64,000 nucleotides of DNA from Thiorhodovibrio frisius (GCF_033954835.1 NZ_CP121471.1:3404501-3468500); one strand, 5' to 3'. Positions 48,163-57,302 are shown, numbered from the stretch's first letter. Made by a program: numbers and translations. The notes: generated by a model from the sequence alone, not told the origin.

Positions 48163-48894
48163 ATGCAACTCATCATCGACATCGGCAACACCAGCATCAA
48201 ATGGGCACTCTGGGACGGACACACCCTGTCCGACATGCACCGCGCCCGCCATCACAGCGCCCTGCCCATCGACCTGCTGGCAGCCTGGGAGTCCCTTGAA
48301 GATATCGGCAAAGTCCGCGCCTGCAACGTCGGTCCAGACACCGTCAAAGAAGCCATCACCCACATCAGCGAAACCCTGTGGCAACAATCACCACACTTCA
48401 TCAACCTGGACCCGACCCATTCACCAGTCCATATCGCCTACCCCGACCCCAGCCGCCTCGGCGTCGACCGCTGGCTGTCACTGTGCGCCGCCCACCGCCT
48501 CTACCCTGGCCCGAAACTCATCATGCACATCGGTACAGCCATCACCTACGACGCCCTGCTCGGCGATGGTCAACACCTCGGCGGCCACATCCTGCCCGGC
48601 ATCGAGGCCCTGCGCGCAGCACTGTTTAGCACTACCCAAATCCCCCCCGAGGACAGAACCGACCCCGGCAACACCCTCTGGGGCACCAACACCGGCCAAT
48701 GCATCGCCGCCGCCTGTCTCCACGCCCCCGCCGCCCTAGCCGACCGCCTCTGGCACCAACTGCGCAAACAATCCGCCAGCACCCCTCGCCTACTCATCAC
48801 CGGCGGCGACGCCGAACGCCTCTCCCCCCTGCTCACCCACCCAAGCTTCCACCACCCCGACCTCGTCCTCCAAGGCATCGTCCAGCAGCAGTAA
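48163..48894 (+). CDS. coaX: Type III pantothenate kinase CoaX
   Basis: 243 residues with the ASKHA motifs: DIGNTSIKWALWD (phosphate 1), GVDRWLSLCAA and HIGTAITYDAL (phosphate 2). It catalyses the first step of CoA synthesis. ATG 48163 fits the family start; the frame stays open upstream to 48091. It sits just before tRNA-Thr, where many relatives have tRNA-Thr, -Tyr, -Gly and tuf. Confidence 0.93.
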   Translation: MQLIIDIGNTSIKWALWDGHTLSDMHRARHHSALPIDLLAAWESLEDIGKVRACNVGPDTVKEAITHISETLWQQSPHFINLDPTHSPVHIAYPDPSRLGVDRWLSLCAAHRLYPGPKLIMHIGTAITYDALLGDGQHLGGHILPGIEALRAALFSTTQIPPEDRTDPGNTLWGTNTGQCIAAACLHAPAALADRLWHQLRKQSASTPRLLITGGDAERLSPLLTHPSFHHPDLVLQGIVQQQ

Positions 48895-49043
48895 CACCGC
48901 ACCAAAAATCACACCCACCACAACAAGCCCCTTCCAGAAACACCCCAATTTCGACTAGAATCCGTCCCGACGACAACCAAATCCAAAAATTCCAAGTCAC
49001 CACCCAGCCGGCACCCCAAACCCGGCACCCAAGCACCCACAAC

Positions 49044-49119
49044 GCTGGCGTAGCTCAGTTGGTAGAGCAGCTGATTTGTAATCAGCAGGTCGTCGGTTCG
49101 AATCCGTCCGCCAGCTCCA
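49044..49119 (+). tRNA. tRNA-Thr (TGT)
   Basis: 76 nt with acceptor stem GCTGGCG/CGCCAGC, encoded CCA, D-arm GTAGCTCAGTTGGTAGAGC and T-arm GTCGGTTCGAATCCGTC. The anticodon loop TTTGTAA gives anticodon TGT. The accessory segment starts directly after it. A possible promoter (TTCCAG, then TAGAAT) lies about 75 nt upstream. Confidence 0.95.
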
Positions 49120-49573
49120 ATAAAAACATAAGCTTAAGTAAAGAGGCTAGCGATTGCTTGTTGCTATACCTCGTCCCGGTAGCCGTTTGGTAGCCGTTCG
49201 TCGTTGGCTAGGAGTAGCGAATTTCCTCGGTAGCCTTTGGACGACCAGGGACTCGAACCCGCCCCCGGACGCTGCCGAGCGTTGGTCATCCCGGTTGGAC
49301 GGACCGCCCCCAGCGAGATCTCGCCAGCGATCCTCAGCCTCAGCGGCTGGTCAGCCGCGAGGATCGTGCATTTTTTGTCGTCGCGAAATTTTCGCTTCCG
49401 ATCAAATGCCGGGCTTTTAATCCGCGCCAGCAATGTTCCCTGATCACCACACCATCGGTAGGTGCATTGGGAACCTGACTGAATCCACACCCTCCCTGGC
49501 GTCATCTCCTCGCATACCTTGCAAAGCGGATTCGGCTGCCGCTGACGATCAAAACCAGCATCTGCCCAATTCG
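49120..49573. other. Gene-free segment at the island boundary with arm-type-like repeats
   Basis: 454 bp without a convincing gene. It holds an 11-bp direct repeat GGTAGCCGTT (49178 and 49189) and a related GGTAGCCTTT (49229), spaced like integrase arm-type sites. At 49239-49262, on the minus strand, GGTTCGAGTCC resembles a tRNA T-loop B-box but only a 3-bp T-stem can form, so it is a remnant at most. No integrase gene is seen. Confidence 0.45.
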
Positions 49574-49912
49574 CTAAGCTGTCAGCTTTGCCAACCCATG
49601 TGACTCGGACAATACCTGCTCTGGTCGCGGGGCTTCACTCAATCCGATCATGACCTCATCCTGACGCTCCAAGCCGAAGGTTGCTCGCATCGAATGCAAG
49701 CGCTCAATCAACTGCGCCATGTCGGATTCCGAGGTTTCACGAATATGCGCCGCAATCACGGCTTCAACCTCGTGCTCGGGCCAGGCCGCAATTCGGCGGC
49801 CCAGTGCGATTGGGCGCGGAAAGAGCCCCTCGCTGATACGGGCATAAAGTCGGGAACGGCTATATCCTGTTCGCTCGAGAACGACAGGAAGACGAAGGAC
49901 GCGCGTTGACAT
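49574..49912 (-). CDS. AlpA-type helix-turn-helix regulator (second copy)
   Basis: 112 residues, homologous to the AlpA at 13258: both share LRLP.V..RTG.SRSRLYA, then a GLF.RPIAL strand and WPEHE. ATG 49912 has GGAG 7 nt upstream. It reads away from the S24 protease gene. As an AlpA it should act on an integrase or excision gene, but none is present within the window's right segment. Confidence 0.8.
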   Translation of the reverse strand: MSTRVLRLPVVLERTGYSRSRLYARISEGLFPRPIALGRRIAAWPEHEVEAVIAAHIRETSESDMAQLIERLHSMRATFGLERQDEVMIGLSEAPRPEQVLSESHGLAKLTA

Positions 49913-50210
49913 GAGACATCTCCATCGGTTGTTGTGACATCGCACCCGCGAGAACCGACCAAGTTGGCCGAGTGACCCTGATGAAAAAGATCACAGCGTC
50001 CCACGGGAACCATGGAGACAGTGTTGGAGAAATCGCGATTGAACGCGACACCGAAAGCGACCGAAAATCGGGCACCTTTCTGTCTGACAGAGACCATTCA
50101 CCTGCGGCCATAAGAACGTCTCGGAGCAGAAATCTTTTCAGCCAAGCCATGTTTTCTCGGCTAAGCTGCAATCAGGCATCTCTGCAACTCATTGAGAGAC
50201 ACTGAAGCGC

Positions 50211-50678
50211 ATGTCCCAACTCGCCTACTTGATCCCCCATCGCCGCACCGCGCCACCTTGGAGCGCGGAGCTCGAACCCATCGATCTCGAACTCGAGGCC
50301 GGCGTCACCCTCCCTCTACTCGGCACCATCGCCGCCGGTCTGCCGATTGAAGCTATTGAGGATCACGAGACCGTCAAGGTTCCCTCACAGATGGCACGCA
50401 AGGCCAGCTATGCCTTGCGGGTGCGCGGGCATTCGATGACCGACGATCACATCCAAGACGGCGATATCATCATCGTCGAGCAGCGCCAGAGCGCGGAAAA
50501 CGGGGAAACCGTGGTCGCCAAGATCAACGGCGACCAGGTCACCTTGAAACGCTTCTACATCGAGGCCGATGGCATTCGGCTGCAGCCGGCCCATCCCGAC
50601 ATGGCGCCGATCATCTTGCGCCATGAAGAGCTCGAGATTCTTGGCATTGTGACGGGGGTGATGCGGCTGGCGGCTTGA
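50211..50678 (+). CDS. S24 (LexA/UmuD-like) serine protease without DNA-binding domain
   Basis: 155 residues. The LexA-type autoproteolysis site (Ala42-Gly43 in GTIAAGLPIE) and the Ser75 (RGHSMTDD) / Lys113 (TLKRF) dyad are intact. The N-terminal 40 residues are too short and unlike a helix-turn-helix, so it resembles UmuD more than LexA; no umuC follows. It precedes recD2 by 116 bp on the same strand. It may be self-cleaved on RecA filaments and act in repair, which is an inference. Confidence 0.8.
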   Translation: MSQLAYLIPHRRTAPPWSAELEPIDLELEAGVTLPLLGTIAAGLPIEAIEDHETVKVPSQMARKASYALRVRGHSMTDDHIQDGDIIIVEQRQSAENGETVVAKINGDQVTLKRFYIEADGIRLQPAHPDMAPIILRHEELEILGIVTGVMRLAA

Positions 50679-50794
50679 TGGACGTGCGCCAGGGCTTCCC
50701 ACTCTGACAAGCGGTACGAAGGCCTGGTGAAGCCTCGCCGAGCGCCAGCACTTTTGGCGCACAGCCGATGTGCGGCTTCTGAGACAATCCCCCC

Positions 50795-53002
50795 ATGTCC
50801 GACTCGGCCGCCCCGACCTATCACACGGATTCCCCGCTCGACACCCTCGCCGGTCCGGTCGAGCGCGTCACCTTCCATAGTCCCGAGAGCGGCTTTTGCG
50901 TCCTGCGGGTCAAGGTCCGCGGCGAGCGCGAGCTGATCACCGTCGTCGGCACCGCCGCCCAGGTCGCGCCGGGTGAGCACATCGACGCGCGCGGGCAATG
51001 GACCATCGATGCCCGCCATGGGCGGCAGTTCAAGGCCAGTGCGTTGCGCGTGGTCCCCCCCGGCACCCGTGAAGGCATCGAGCGCTATCTTGGTTCCGGG
51101 CTGGTCAAGGGCATCGGCCCGCATTTCGCCAAGCGCCTGGTCGATGCCTTTGGCGAAAGTGTCTTCGACATCATCGAACAATCCCCTGAGCGCCTGCGCG
51201 AACTGCCCGGCATTGGCAAGACGCGTCAGGAGCGGGTCATCCGCGCATGGAGTGAGCAGAAGGTCATCCGCGAGATTATGGTCTTCCTCCAGTCCCATGG
51301 CGTCGGCACCGCGCGCGCGGTGCGCATCTTCAAGACCTATGGTGAAGCGGCCATCGAGCGCGTGCGCAACAATCCCTATCGCCTGGCACTGGATATCCGC
51401 GGCATTGGCTTTAAGACCGCCGATCAGTTGGCAGAACGCTTAGGCATCCCGCGCGACTCGCCGCTGCGCGCCCGCGCCGGGGTCCGCCATGTCTTGCAGG
51501 AAATCGCCAGCGATGGCCATTGCGCCGCTTGGCGCGAGGTCCTGTCCGCACAGTCCGCCAAACTGTTGGAGATCGCCCCCGAGGGCATCGACGCGGCCAT
51601 CGATCTGGAACTGGCCGCCGAGCATTTGGTCGCTGAAACACTCGAGGACCGCACCCTGGTCTTTCTCCCCGCATTGCACCGCAGCGAATGCGGGGTGGCG
51701 GAGTCCCTATGGCGCCTACGCGATGGGATGCCGCCCTGGGGTCTGATCGACACCGAACGCGCCCTGCCCTGGGTGGAAAGTCAGACCGGACTCAGTCTGG
51801 CCGCGTCCCAGCGCCAGGCGGTGATCCAGGCGGTCACCGGCAAATGCACCCTGCTGACCGGTGGCCCCGGGGTGGGCAAGACCACGGTGGTCAACTCCAT
51901 ACTGCGCATTCTGCGCGCCAAGGGTGTCAAGGCCACCCTGTGCGCGCCGACCGGACGCGCGGCCAAGCGGTTGTCGGAATCCACCGGGCAGGTGGCCAAA
52001 ACGATTCACCGCGTGCTGGAGTTCGATCCCAAGACGCTGGACTTCAAGCACAACGCCGACAATCCCCTGGGCACCGATCTGCTGGTCTGCGATGAGACCT
52101 CCATGGTCGATATCAGTCTGATGCACAAGTTGCTCAGTGCCCTGCCCTCCTCGGCCGCGGTGCTCTTGGTCGGAGATGTTGACCAGTTGCCCTCGGTCGG
52201 CCCGGGGGCGGTGCTGGCTGATGCCATTGGCTCAGAGGTGGTGCCGACGGTGCGCTTGACGGAGATTTTCCGCCAGGCACAGACCTCGCGGATTATCGTC
52301 AATGCCCACCGCATCAATGCGGGGCTGCTCCCCCAGGTTCCCAACCCACCGCCGAGTGACAGCGACTGGTATGTGATCCGCAGCGAAACACCGGAGCAGA
52401 TCCAGGAGCGGCTGGTGAAAACCCTCTGCGAGCGCATTCCCGCGCGCTTTGGACTGGACCCGATTCGCGATGTCCAGGTGCTCACCCCCATGAACCGTGG
52501 CGGACTGGGCGCGCGGGCGTTGAATGTGTTGCTGCAACAACAGCTCAATCCCCATGCCCAGCCGCGCATTGAGCGCTTCGGCTGGACCTTCGCCCCGGGC
52601 GATAAGGTGATCCAAAACGTCAATAATTATGACAAGGAGGTTTTCAACGGCGACATAGGTCGGATACTAACCATCGACACCGAGGAAAGCGAGGTGCGCA
52701 TCGGCTTCGATGAGCGCCAGGTGGTCTATGAGTTCGGGGAACTTGATGAGCTGGCGTTAGCCTATGCCACCAGTGTGCATAAGGCGCAGGGTTCGGAGTA
52801 CCCGGCGGTGGTGATTCCGCTGGCGACTCAGCATTACATGCTGTTGCAGCGCAACCTGCTCTATACCGGGGTGACCCGCGGCAAGCAGTTGGTGGTGCTG
52901 ATCGCCCAGCCGAAGGCGCTGGGCATGGCGGTCAGACAGACCGGCGGGCAGCGGCTGACGCGGCTGCGGCAGCGGTTGGTTGAAGCAAGCGAGGCGCGTT
53001 GA
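50795..53002 (+). CDS. recD2: RecD2-type DNA helicase
   Basis: 735 residues: an N-terminal OB-fold and helix-hairpin-helix region (about 1-220), then superfamily 1 helicase motifs: Walker A GGPGVGKTT (about 356-364), DETSMVD (motif II), GDVDQLPSVGPG and the C-terminal ATSVHKAQGSEYP. RecD2 is a 5'-3' helicase found in bacteria without RecBC or in addition to it. It carries no fused nuclease. It ends 10 bp before the SRAP gene. Confidence 0.9.
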   Translation: MSDSAAPTYHTDSPLDTLAGPVERVTFHSPESGFCVLRVKVRGERELITVVGTAAQVAPGEHIDARGQWTIDARHGRQFKASALRVVPPGTREGIERYLGSGLVKGIGPHFAKRLVDAFGESVFDIIEQSPERLRELPGIGKTRQERVIRAWSEQKVIREIMVFLQSHGVGTARAVRIFKTYGEAAIERVRNNPYRLALDIRGIGFKTADQLAERLGIPRDSPLRARAGVRHVLQEIASDGHCAAWREVLSAQSAKLLEIAPEGIDAAIDLELAAEHLVAETLEDRTLVFLPALHRSECGVAESLWRLRDGMPPWGLIDTERALPWVESQTGLSLAASQRQAVIQAVTGKCTLLTGGPGVGKTTVVNSILRILRAKGVKATLCAPTGRAAKRLSESTGQVAKTIHRVLEFDPKTLDFKHNADNPLGTDLLVCDETSMVDISLMHKLLSALPSSAAVLLVGDVDQLPSVGPGAVLADAIGSEVVPTVRLTEIFRQAQTSRIIVNAHRINAGLLPQVPNPPPSDSDWYVIRSETPEQIQERLVKTLCERIPARFGLDPIRDVQVLTPMNRGGLGARALNVLLQQQLNPHAQPRIERFGWTFAPGDKVIQNVNNYDKEVFNGDIGRILTIDTEESEVRIGFDERQVVYEFGELDELALAYATSVHKAQGSEYPAVVIPLATQHYMLLQRNLLYTGVTRGKQLVVLIAQPKALGMAVRQTGGQRLTRLRQRLVEASEAR

Positions 53003-53012
53003 GGACTGGCCG

Positions 53013-53729
53013 ATGTGCGGACGTTTTGCGCAATGTTTCGATGTGCAGGCCACGGCGGACTGGCTGGAGGCGCAACCGCCGGCTGAAACTCCGCCGGCGC
53101 GTTACAACATCGCGCCCGGCAGCCGGATTCTCGCCTGTCGCGTCCAAGCGGACGGTCAGCGCGAACTTGCCTCCTTGCATTGGGGTCTGCTGCCGAGCTG
53201 GGCCAAAGATCGCAAACTCGGCGTCAAGACCTTCAACGCTCGTGCGGAGACGGTGGCGGAGAAGCCGTCCTTTCGTGCGGCATTCAAACATCGGCGCTGT
53301 TTGATTCCGGCCGATGCTTTCTACGAATGGAAGACAGTACCTGGTGGCAAGCAGCCCGTTGCCTTTCGGCGCCGGGATGAGCAGCCGATGACCTTTGCCG
53401 GGCTGTGGGAGCAGTGGACTGATCCAGGCTCAGGCGAGTGCGTTGAGAGCGCGACCATCATTGTGACCCAGGCCAATACCACCATCGCCGCCGTCCATGA
53501 CCGCATGCCGGTCATCCTTGATCGCGCGCACTGGGCTGAATGGTTAAACCCTGACAATCAGAGCAAGACGCAACTGACGGGGTTGCTGCAACCCTGTCCA
53601 GGGGAGGAGATGATCGGCTATCCCGTCACCCGGCAGGTTGGCCAGCCGCGCTTCGATGCACCGGAATGTTTGGCGCCGACAGGTCCGCTGATCTCCACGA
53701 CGATTGGACAGACCGATTCCATCCGCTGA
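53013..53729 (+). CDS. SRAP (YedK/HMCES) abasic-site protein
   Basis: 238 residues with the invariant Cys2 (MCGRFAQ), Asn75, Glu105 (DAFYEWK) and His162 (VHDRMPVIL), matching the YedK active site. These proteins form a thiazolidine crosslink with abasic sites in single-stranded DNA. It starts 10 bp after recD2 and may be co-transcribed. Start chosen so that Cys2 follows the Met; the upstream frame overlaps recD2. Confidence 0.9.
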   Translation: MCGRFAQCFDVQATADWLEAQPPAETPPARYNIAPGSRILACRVQADGQRELASLHWGLLPSWAKDRKLGVKTFNARAETVAEKPSFRAAFKHRRCLIPADAFYEWKTVPGGKQPVAFRRRDEQPMTFAGLWEQWTDPGSGECVESATIIVTQANTTIAAVHDRMPVILDRAHWAEWLNPDNQSKTQLTGLLQPCPGEEMIGYPVTRQVGQPRFDAPECLAPTGPLISTTIGQTDSIR

Positions 53730-54158
53730 TGCCAGGGATTCGGTTCGTTTCGCGCCATGCCGCCCGCGCCGATATTCCCGGCCTCAGATCACAGCTTTGC
53801 AAACCGATCGCACCGGATCGCACATGAGGACTTGACAAACTAGCCGGAGTTTATGAACAGGCCAGAATGACACACGCTCTGCGCCCCATTTCGGGCTTCA
53901 ACCCCTTGCACCTTGTTGGAATGGGCAGCAAGAAAAAATAAAAACAGTGACTTACAGACTGAAACAATTCTGACCAATCGGAAACGACGCGCGCCGGGAC
54001 AAGGGTTTAGAAGCCATCTCACAGCCTTACCCACAGGGTTATCCACAGGCATGGTGGATAAGGAGAATTTTCAAAAGGCTCTTGGGTACTTGCCGACTGT
54101 TGCTGGGGAAAACCTGAGTTTCCGCGTCGAAGTGAGGCGAGCCATCTTGGTGCACCCA
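53730..54158. other. Gene-free segment with AT-rich tract and DnaA boxes
   Basis: About 430 bp without a gene. An AT-rich stretch (53930-53975) precedes the DnaA-box cluster at 54027-54061. No replication gene adjoins it. Confidence 0.5.
54027..54061 (+). promoter_or_regulatory. DnaA-box cluster
   Basis: A perfect DnaA box TTATCCACA (54039-54047) is flanked by TTACCCACA (54027-54035, one mismatch) and an inverted GGTGGATAA (54053-54061, one mismatch). Three sites in 35 bp next to an AT-rich tract resemble a small origin or a DnaA-titrating site, but no partner gene supports an origin. Confidence 0.45.
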
Positions 54159-54169
54159 CTATGAGCCGG

Positions 54170-54518
54170 GCCGCGAGGGTGCCTCTGGCCGGCTGGCCGA
54201 AGACCTCGCGAAAGGGCCCCAGGGTGGCGCGTTAGGGAGACCAGTCGGTGATGGCGAAGACAATGTCATCGAACGTGCGCGGAAAGCTCTACTCCAGATG
54301 GGAGCGGAAGGACTCAGTGGTGCGGCGAGGATCATTGCGCCGGATGGCTTGCTGCCAGGCGACGCGCTGTCCCCGGGCCTTGTGTCATCTCCGCGCAAAG
54401 TGGCATCGACCGCCGACTGACCAAGCGCGGCGGCCCGCTCGCGGGGGATTTGCAGCTCGCGTCGGCGCGCCTCGGCGTGGTCGGGTGAATCCAAGCAGGG
54501 TAGATAGTGCAGCTTCAT
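54170..54518 (-). pseudogene. Decayed macro-domain-like (TIGR02452-type) gene remnant
   Basis: Minus-strand pieces in two frames. An N-terminal part (LQIPRERAAALGQSAVD) resembles the start of the TIGR02452 family. In another frame a C-terminal part (ESFRSHLE*SFPRTFDDIVFAITDWSP*) with two in-frame stops continues as LGPFREVFGQ, matching the family's end. The roughly 200-residue middle is missing. TIGR02452 proteins are related to ADP-ribose-hydrolysing macro domains. Similarity was judged by eye. Confidence 0.5.
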
Positions 54519-54554
54519 GTCGGAGCATCTCCTGGGATCAGTCGCTTGGAGCCG

Positions 54555-54884
54555 TCAGCATCCGTCGCCTCGATCAGTCAACTGGTCTAGAGTATCCCTG
54601 ACCAGCTGCTCCCATTCCTCTTGCACGCTGAGGTGATCGGGAAAGTCACTGCCGGCCCGCCGATGCCAGTAACGGGAATTCCACAGATCCCCTTCCTTGC
54701 GGTGCAGGTAGGCGTGAATCCGCGCAGCACCAGTTTCTGGCGGGCCGTCCGGCAGGGATTGGATGATCTCGTGGGCGCGGTTCCAATCGCCCTTGGCATC
54801 AAACCAGAGCGCGGCCAGGCAGGGATGCTCGGTGATGGGACAGGTCGCCGCGTTCAGGCTGTTCAGAAATGCGGGATAATCCAT
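54555..54884 (-). CDS. Conserved hypothetical protein (109 aa)
   Basis: Not assigned. The composition (AALWFDAKGDWNRAHEIIQSLPD, AYLHRKEGDLWNSRYWHRRAG) looks like a conserved small cytosolic family with alpha-helical, TPR-like repeats. There is no signal peptide. ATG 54884; there is no strong ribosome-binding site. Confidence 0.6.
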   Translation of the reverse strand: MDYPAFLNSLNAATCPITEHPCLAALWFDAKGDWNRAHEIIQSLPDGPPETGAARIHAYLHRKEGDLWNSRYWHRRAGSDFPDHLSVQEEWEQLVRDTLDQLTDRGDGC

Positions 54885-54948
54885 TGAGGCTTAACGTTCG
54901 CTGGCGCTTGGCTTTGGCTCACTGTCACATCTTTCAGCCGATCCATCA

Positions 54949-56313
54949 ATGATGTTCACATCCATCAATCCCACCACCGAGGCTTGCATCGAGCAGGTCG
55001 CCGCCTTCGATTCACGGCGAATTGAGCAGTCTCTGGCCGCCGCGCCGGGAGCCAGCGTGCTTTGGGCCGAAACACCCCTCGCTGAGCGAACCCGACTGCT
55101 CGTCTCAGTGGGTGAGCGGCTGCGGGTTCAGAAAGAGACCCTGGCGACCCTGATCACCGCCGAGATGGGCAAGCTGCGCGCCGAGGCATTAGCGGAGATC
55201 GACAAATGCGCCTGGGTTTGCGACTACTATGCCGAGCACGCCGAGCGCATGCTGGCCGATGAACTGATCGACACCGATGCAGCCCGCAGCCTAGTGGCCT
55301 ATCAGCCCCTCGGGGTCTGGTTGGCGATCATGCCCTGGAATTTTCCGTTCTGGCAGGTGTTCCGCTGTGCCGCGCCGGCGCTCGCCGCCGGCAATCCGGT
55401 GCTGCTCAAGCATGCCTCCAATGTACCCGGTTGTGCCTTGGCGATCGAGCGGCTGTTTCGCGAGGCCGGAGCACCGGCGGGCCTGTTTCAAACCCTGCTC
55501 ATCGCGGGAGAGCAGGCCGAGGTGCTGGTTGGCGATGCCCGCATCCGGGGCGTCAGCCTCACCGGCAGCGAGGCCGCCGGCCGGCGCGTGGCAGCCGCCG
55601 CGGGTGCCAGCATCAAGCCGTCGATTCTGGAGCTTGGCGGGTCGGATGCCTTTGTGGTGCTGGCGGACGCCGATGTCGAGCAGGCCGCGACCGTGGCGGC
55701 CAAGGCGCGGTTTCTCAACGGCGGACAGAGCTGCATCGCCGCCAAGCGCTTCATCCTGGTGCCAGAGATTGCCGATGCCTTCCTGGCGGCGTTCAAGGCA
55801 GCGGCGGAGGCTCTGATACCGGGTGATCCGATGCAGCCCGAGACCACACTCCCGCCCCTCGCTCGCTCTGATCTGCGCGATCAGCTGCATGCCCAGGTTC
55901 TGGCGAGCCTTGCCAAGGGCGCGCGTTTGGTGAGCGGTGGCGGGCCATTGGAGCGCCCTGGCTGGTTCTATGCGGCAACGGTGCTGGATCAGTGCGCGCC
56001 GGGGATGCCGGCGTATCACGAGGAGCTCTTTGGCCCGGTGGCCGCCATCATCCGCGCGCGCGATGAAGCCGATGCCCTGCGCCTGGCCAACGACTCGGAC
56101 TTTGGCCTCGGCGGCAGTGTCTGGAGCCAAGACCGCGCGCGTGGTGAGGCCCTCGCGCGGCGCATGCAGTGCGGCTGTGCTTTCGTCAATGACATGGTCA
56201 AAAGTGACCCACGCCTTCCCTTCGGCGGCATCAAGCACTCAGGCTACGGACGCGAGCTGGGGCTCTTGGGGATCCGCGGCTTTTGCAATGCCAAGACCCT
56301 GTGCATCCAGTAG
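54949..56313 (+). CDS. Aldehyde dehydrogenase (succinate-semialdehyde dehydrogenase-like)
   Basis: 454 residues with catalytic Cys262 (GGQSCIAAKRF) and Glu228 (LELGGSDAFVV) 34 residues apart, as in the family; MPWNFPFWQVFR and FGGIKHSGYGRELG are typical of the GabD/Sad group. It probably oxidises succinate semialdehyde with NAD(P)+; the exact substrate is uncertain. It precedes the ybaK-like gene by 36 bp. Confidence 0.85.
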   Translation: MMFTSINPTTEACIEQVAAFDSRRIEQSLAAAPGASVLWAETPLAERTRLLVSVGERLRVQKETLATLITAEMGKLRAEALAEIDKCAWVCDYYAEHAERMLADELIDTDAARSLVAYQPLGVWLAIMPWNFPFWQVFRCAAPALAAGNPVLLKHASNVPGCALAIERLFREAGAPAGLFQTLLIAGEQAEVLVGDARIRGVSLTGSEAAGRRVAAAAGASIKPSILELGGSDAFVVLADADVEQAATVAAKARFLNGGQSCIAAKRFILVPEIADAFLAAFKAAAEALIPGDPMQPETTLPPLARSDLRDQLHAQVLASLAKGARLVSGGGPLERPGWFYAATVLDQCAPGMPAYHEELFGPVAAIIRARDEADALRLANDSDFGLGGSVWSQDRARGEALARRMQCGCAFVNDMVKSDPRLPFGGIKHSGYGRELGLLGIRGFCNAKTLCIQ

Positions 56314-56349
56314 CCCGGTTTGGACCTGCCTCCGATCGCGCATCGATTC

Positions 56350-56817
56350 ATGACACCCGCCATCGATACCCTCAAGCGCCTGGGCATCGCCCACCGGGTG
56401 CATGCCTACCACCACGACCCTGGCACCACCGCCTATGGTCAAGAGGCCGCCGATCAACTCGGGCTCGACCCTGCGCTGGTGTTCAAGACCTTGGTCGTCA
56501 GCCTCGATACCAAGACGCTGGTGGTGGCCATCGTGCCGGTCAGTCGGCAACTGAGTTTGAAGGCGCTTGCCAAGGCCGCCGGTGGCAAGAAGGCGGCCAT
56601 GGCGGAGAAGGCACAGGCTGAGCGCAGCACCGGTTATCTGCTCGGCGGGATCAGCCCGATTGGGCAAAAGCGTCGCCTGGATACCTTTGTTGATCGCAGT
56701 GCCGAGGCGTTGGATCGCCTGTTCGTTAGTGCTGGTCGGCGCGGTCTGGAGATCGAGCTAAGCCCGGCCGATCTGCAGCGGGTCACGAAAGCCCGTTTTT
56801 ATGACCTGGTATCCTGA
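56350..56817 (+). CDS. ybaK: Cys-tRNA(Pro) deacylase YbaK/EbsC
   Basis: 155 residues: the YbaK fold with FKTLVVSLDTKTLVVAIVPVSRQLSL, the AEKAQAERSTGYLLGGISPIGQKRRL signature, and a conserved lysine in VFKTL. The family hydrolyses Cys-tRNA(Pro) formed by ProRS. ATG 56350 from the family start. It overlaps the convergent gene by 19 nt at its end. Confidence 0.85.
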   Translation: MTPAIDTLKRLGIAHRVHAYHHDPGTTAYGQEAADQLGLDPALVFKTLVVSLDTKTLVVAIVPVSRQLSLKALAKAAGGKKAAMAEKAQAERSTGYLLGGISPIGQKRRLDTFVDRSAEALDRLFVSAGRRGLEIELSPADLQRVTKARFYDLVS

Positions 56818-57302
56818 GTCGCCTCGGGCTGCAGGAGTTCATCCAGCAACCGCACGGCTGTCGCCACGAAACTGGGGCAGCGCTCTTTGAATACCCCGGC
56901 GTCACGGGCGCCCTGATAACCGGCATCCTCGGCCAGGTCAAAACCGAGCAAGTCGCTGCATTGATTGCTGCCGTGGCGATCGATGAAGCGCTGCTGCAGT
57001 GTGCGGGCTTTGGCATAGACACGATCCTTGGCGACGGGATCAGGCGCGCTCGGGCCGTATTCCAGCCCCAGCACCAGCGCCGCTCCGGCCAGGGTGCCGC
57101 AAGTCCCGCCCATGCGCCCGATGCCACCCCCGAGTCCAGTGGCCAGGCGCATCGCCAGTGCCGGGTCGATTCCATAGCGCTCGGCATAGACCGACACCAC
57201 CGCCTGGGAGCAGTTACAACCGGTGCAGAAGCGCTCCACCGCCTCATGGTCGGCAGTGGCTCTCGCGTCTTGGTGATCGGAGGAGGTGCAATTCGACGTC
57301 AT
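56799..57302 (-). CDS. C_GCAxxG_C_C family redox-type protein
   Basis: 167 residues: the FCTGCNCSQAVVSVYAERYG start, GGGIGRMGGTCGTLAGAALVLGL, and a C-terminal NQCSDLLGFDL match the C_GCAxxG_C_C putative redox family, which has several conserved cysteines. Function unknown. ATG 57302 is chosen over a longer frame to 57338. Overlaps ybaK by 19 nt (convergent). Confidence 0.75.
   Translation of the reverse strand: MTSNCTSSDHQDARATADHEAVERFCTGCNCSQAVVSVYAERYGIDPALAMRLATGLGGGIGRMGGTCGTLAGAALVLGLEYGPSAPDPVAKDRVYAKARTLQQRFIDRHGSNQCSDLLGFDLAEDAGYQGARDAGVFKERCPSFVATAVRLLDELLQPEATQDTRS

Noticed and set aside
49239-49262. tRNA-like T-loop sequence on the minus strand
   Set aside because: Only a 3-bp T-stem and no acceptor or anticodon arm can be formed, so it is not called a tRNA gene.
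49913-50210. CTGT-CTG-ACAG inverted repeat at about 50080 as a LexA box before the S24 gene
   Set aside because: The gap between half-sites is too short for CTGT-N8-ACAG.
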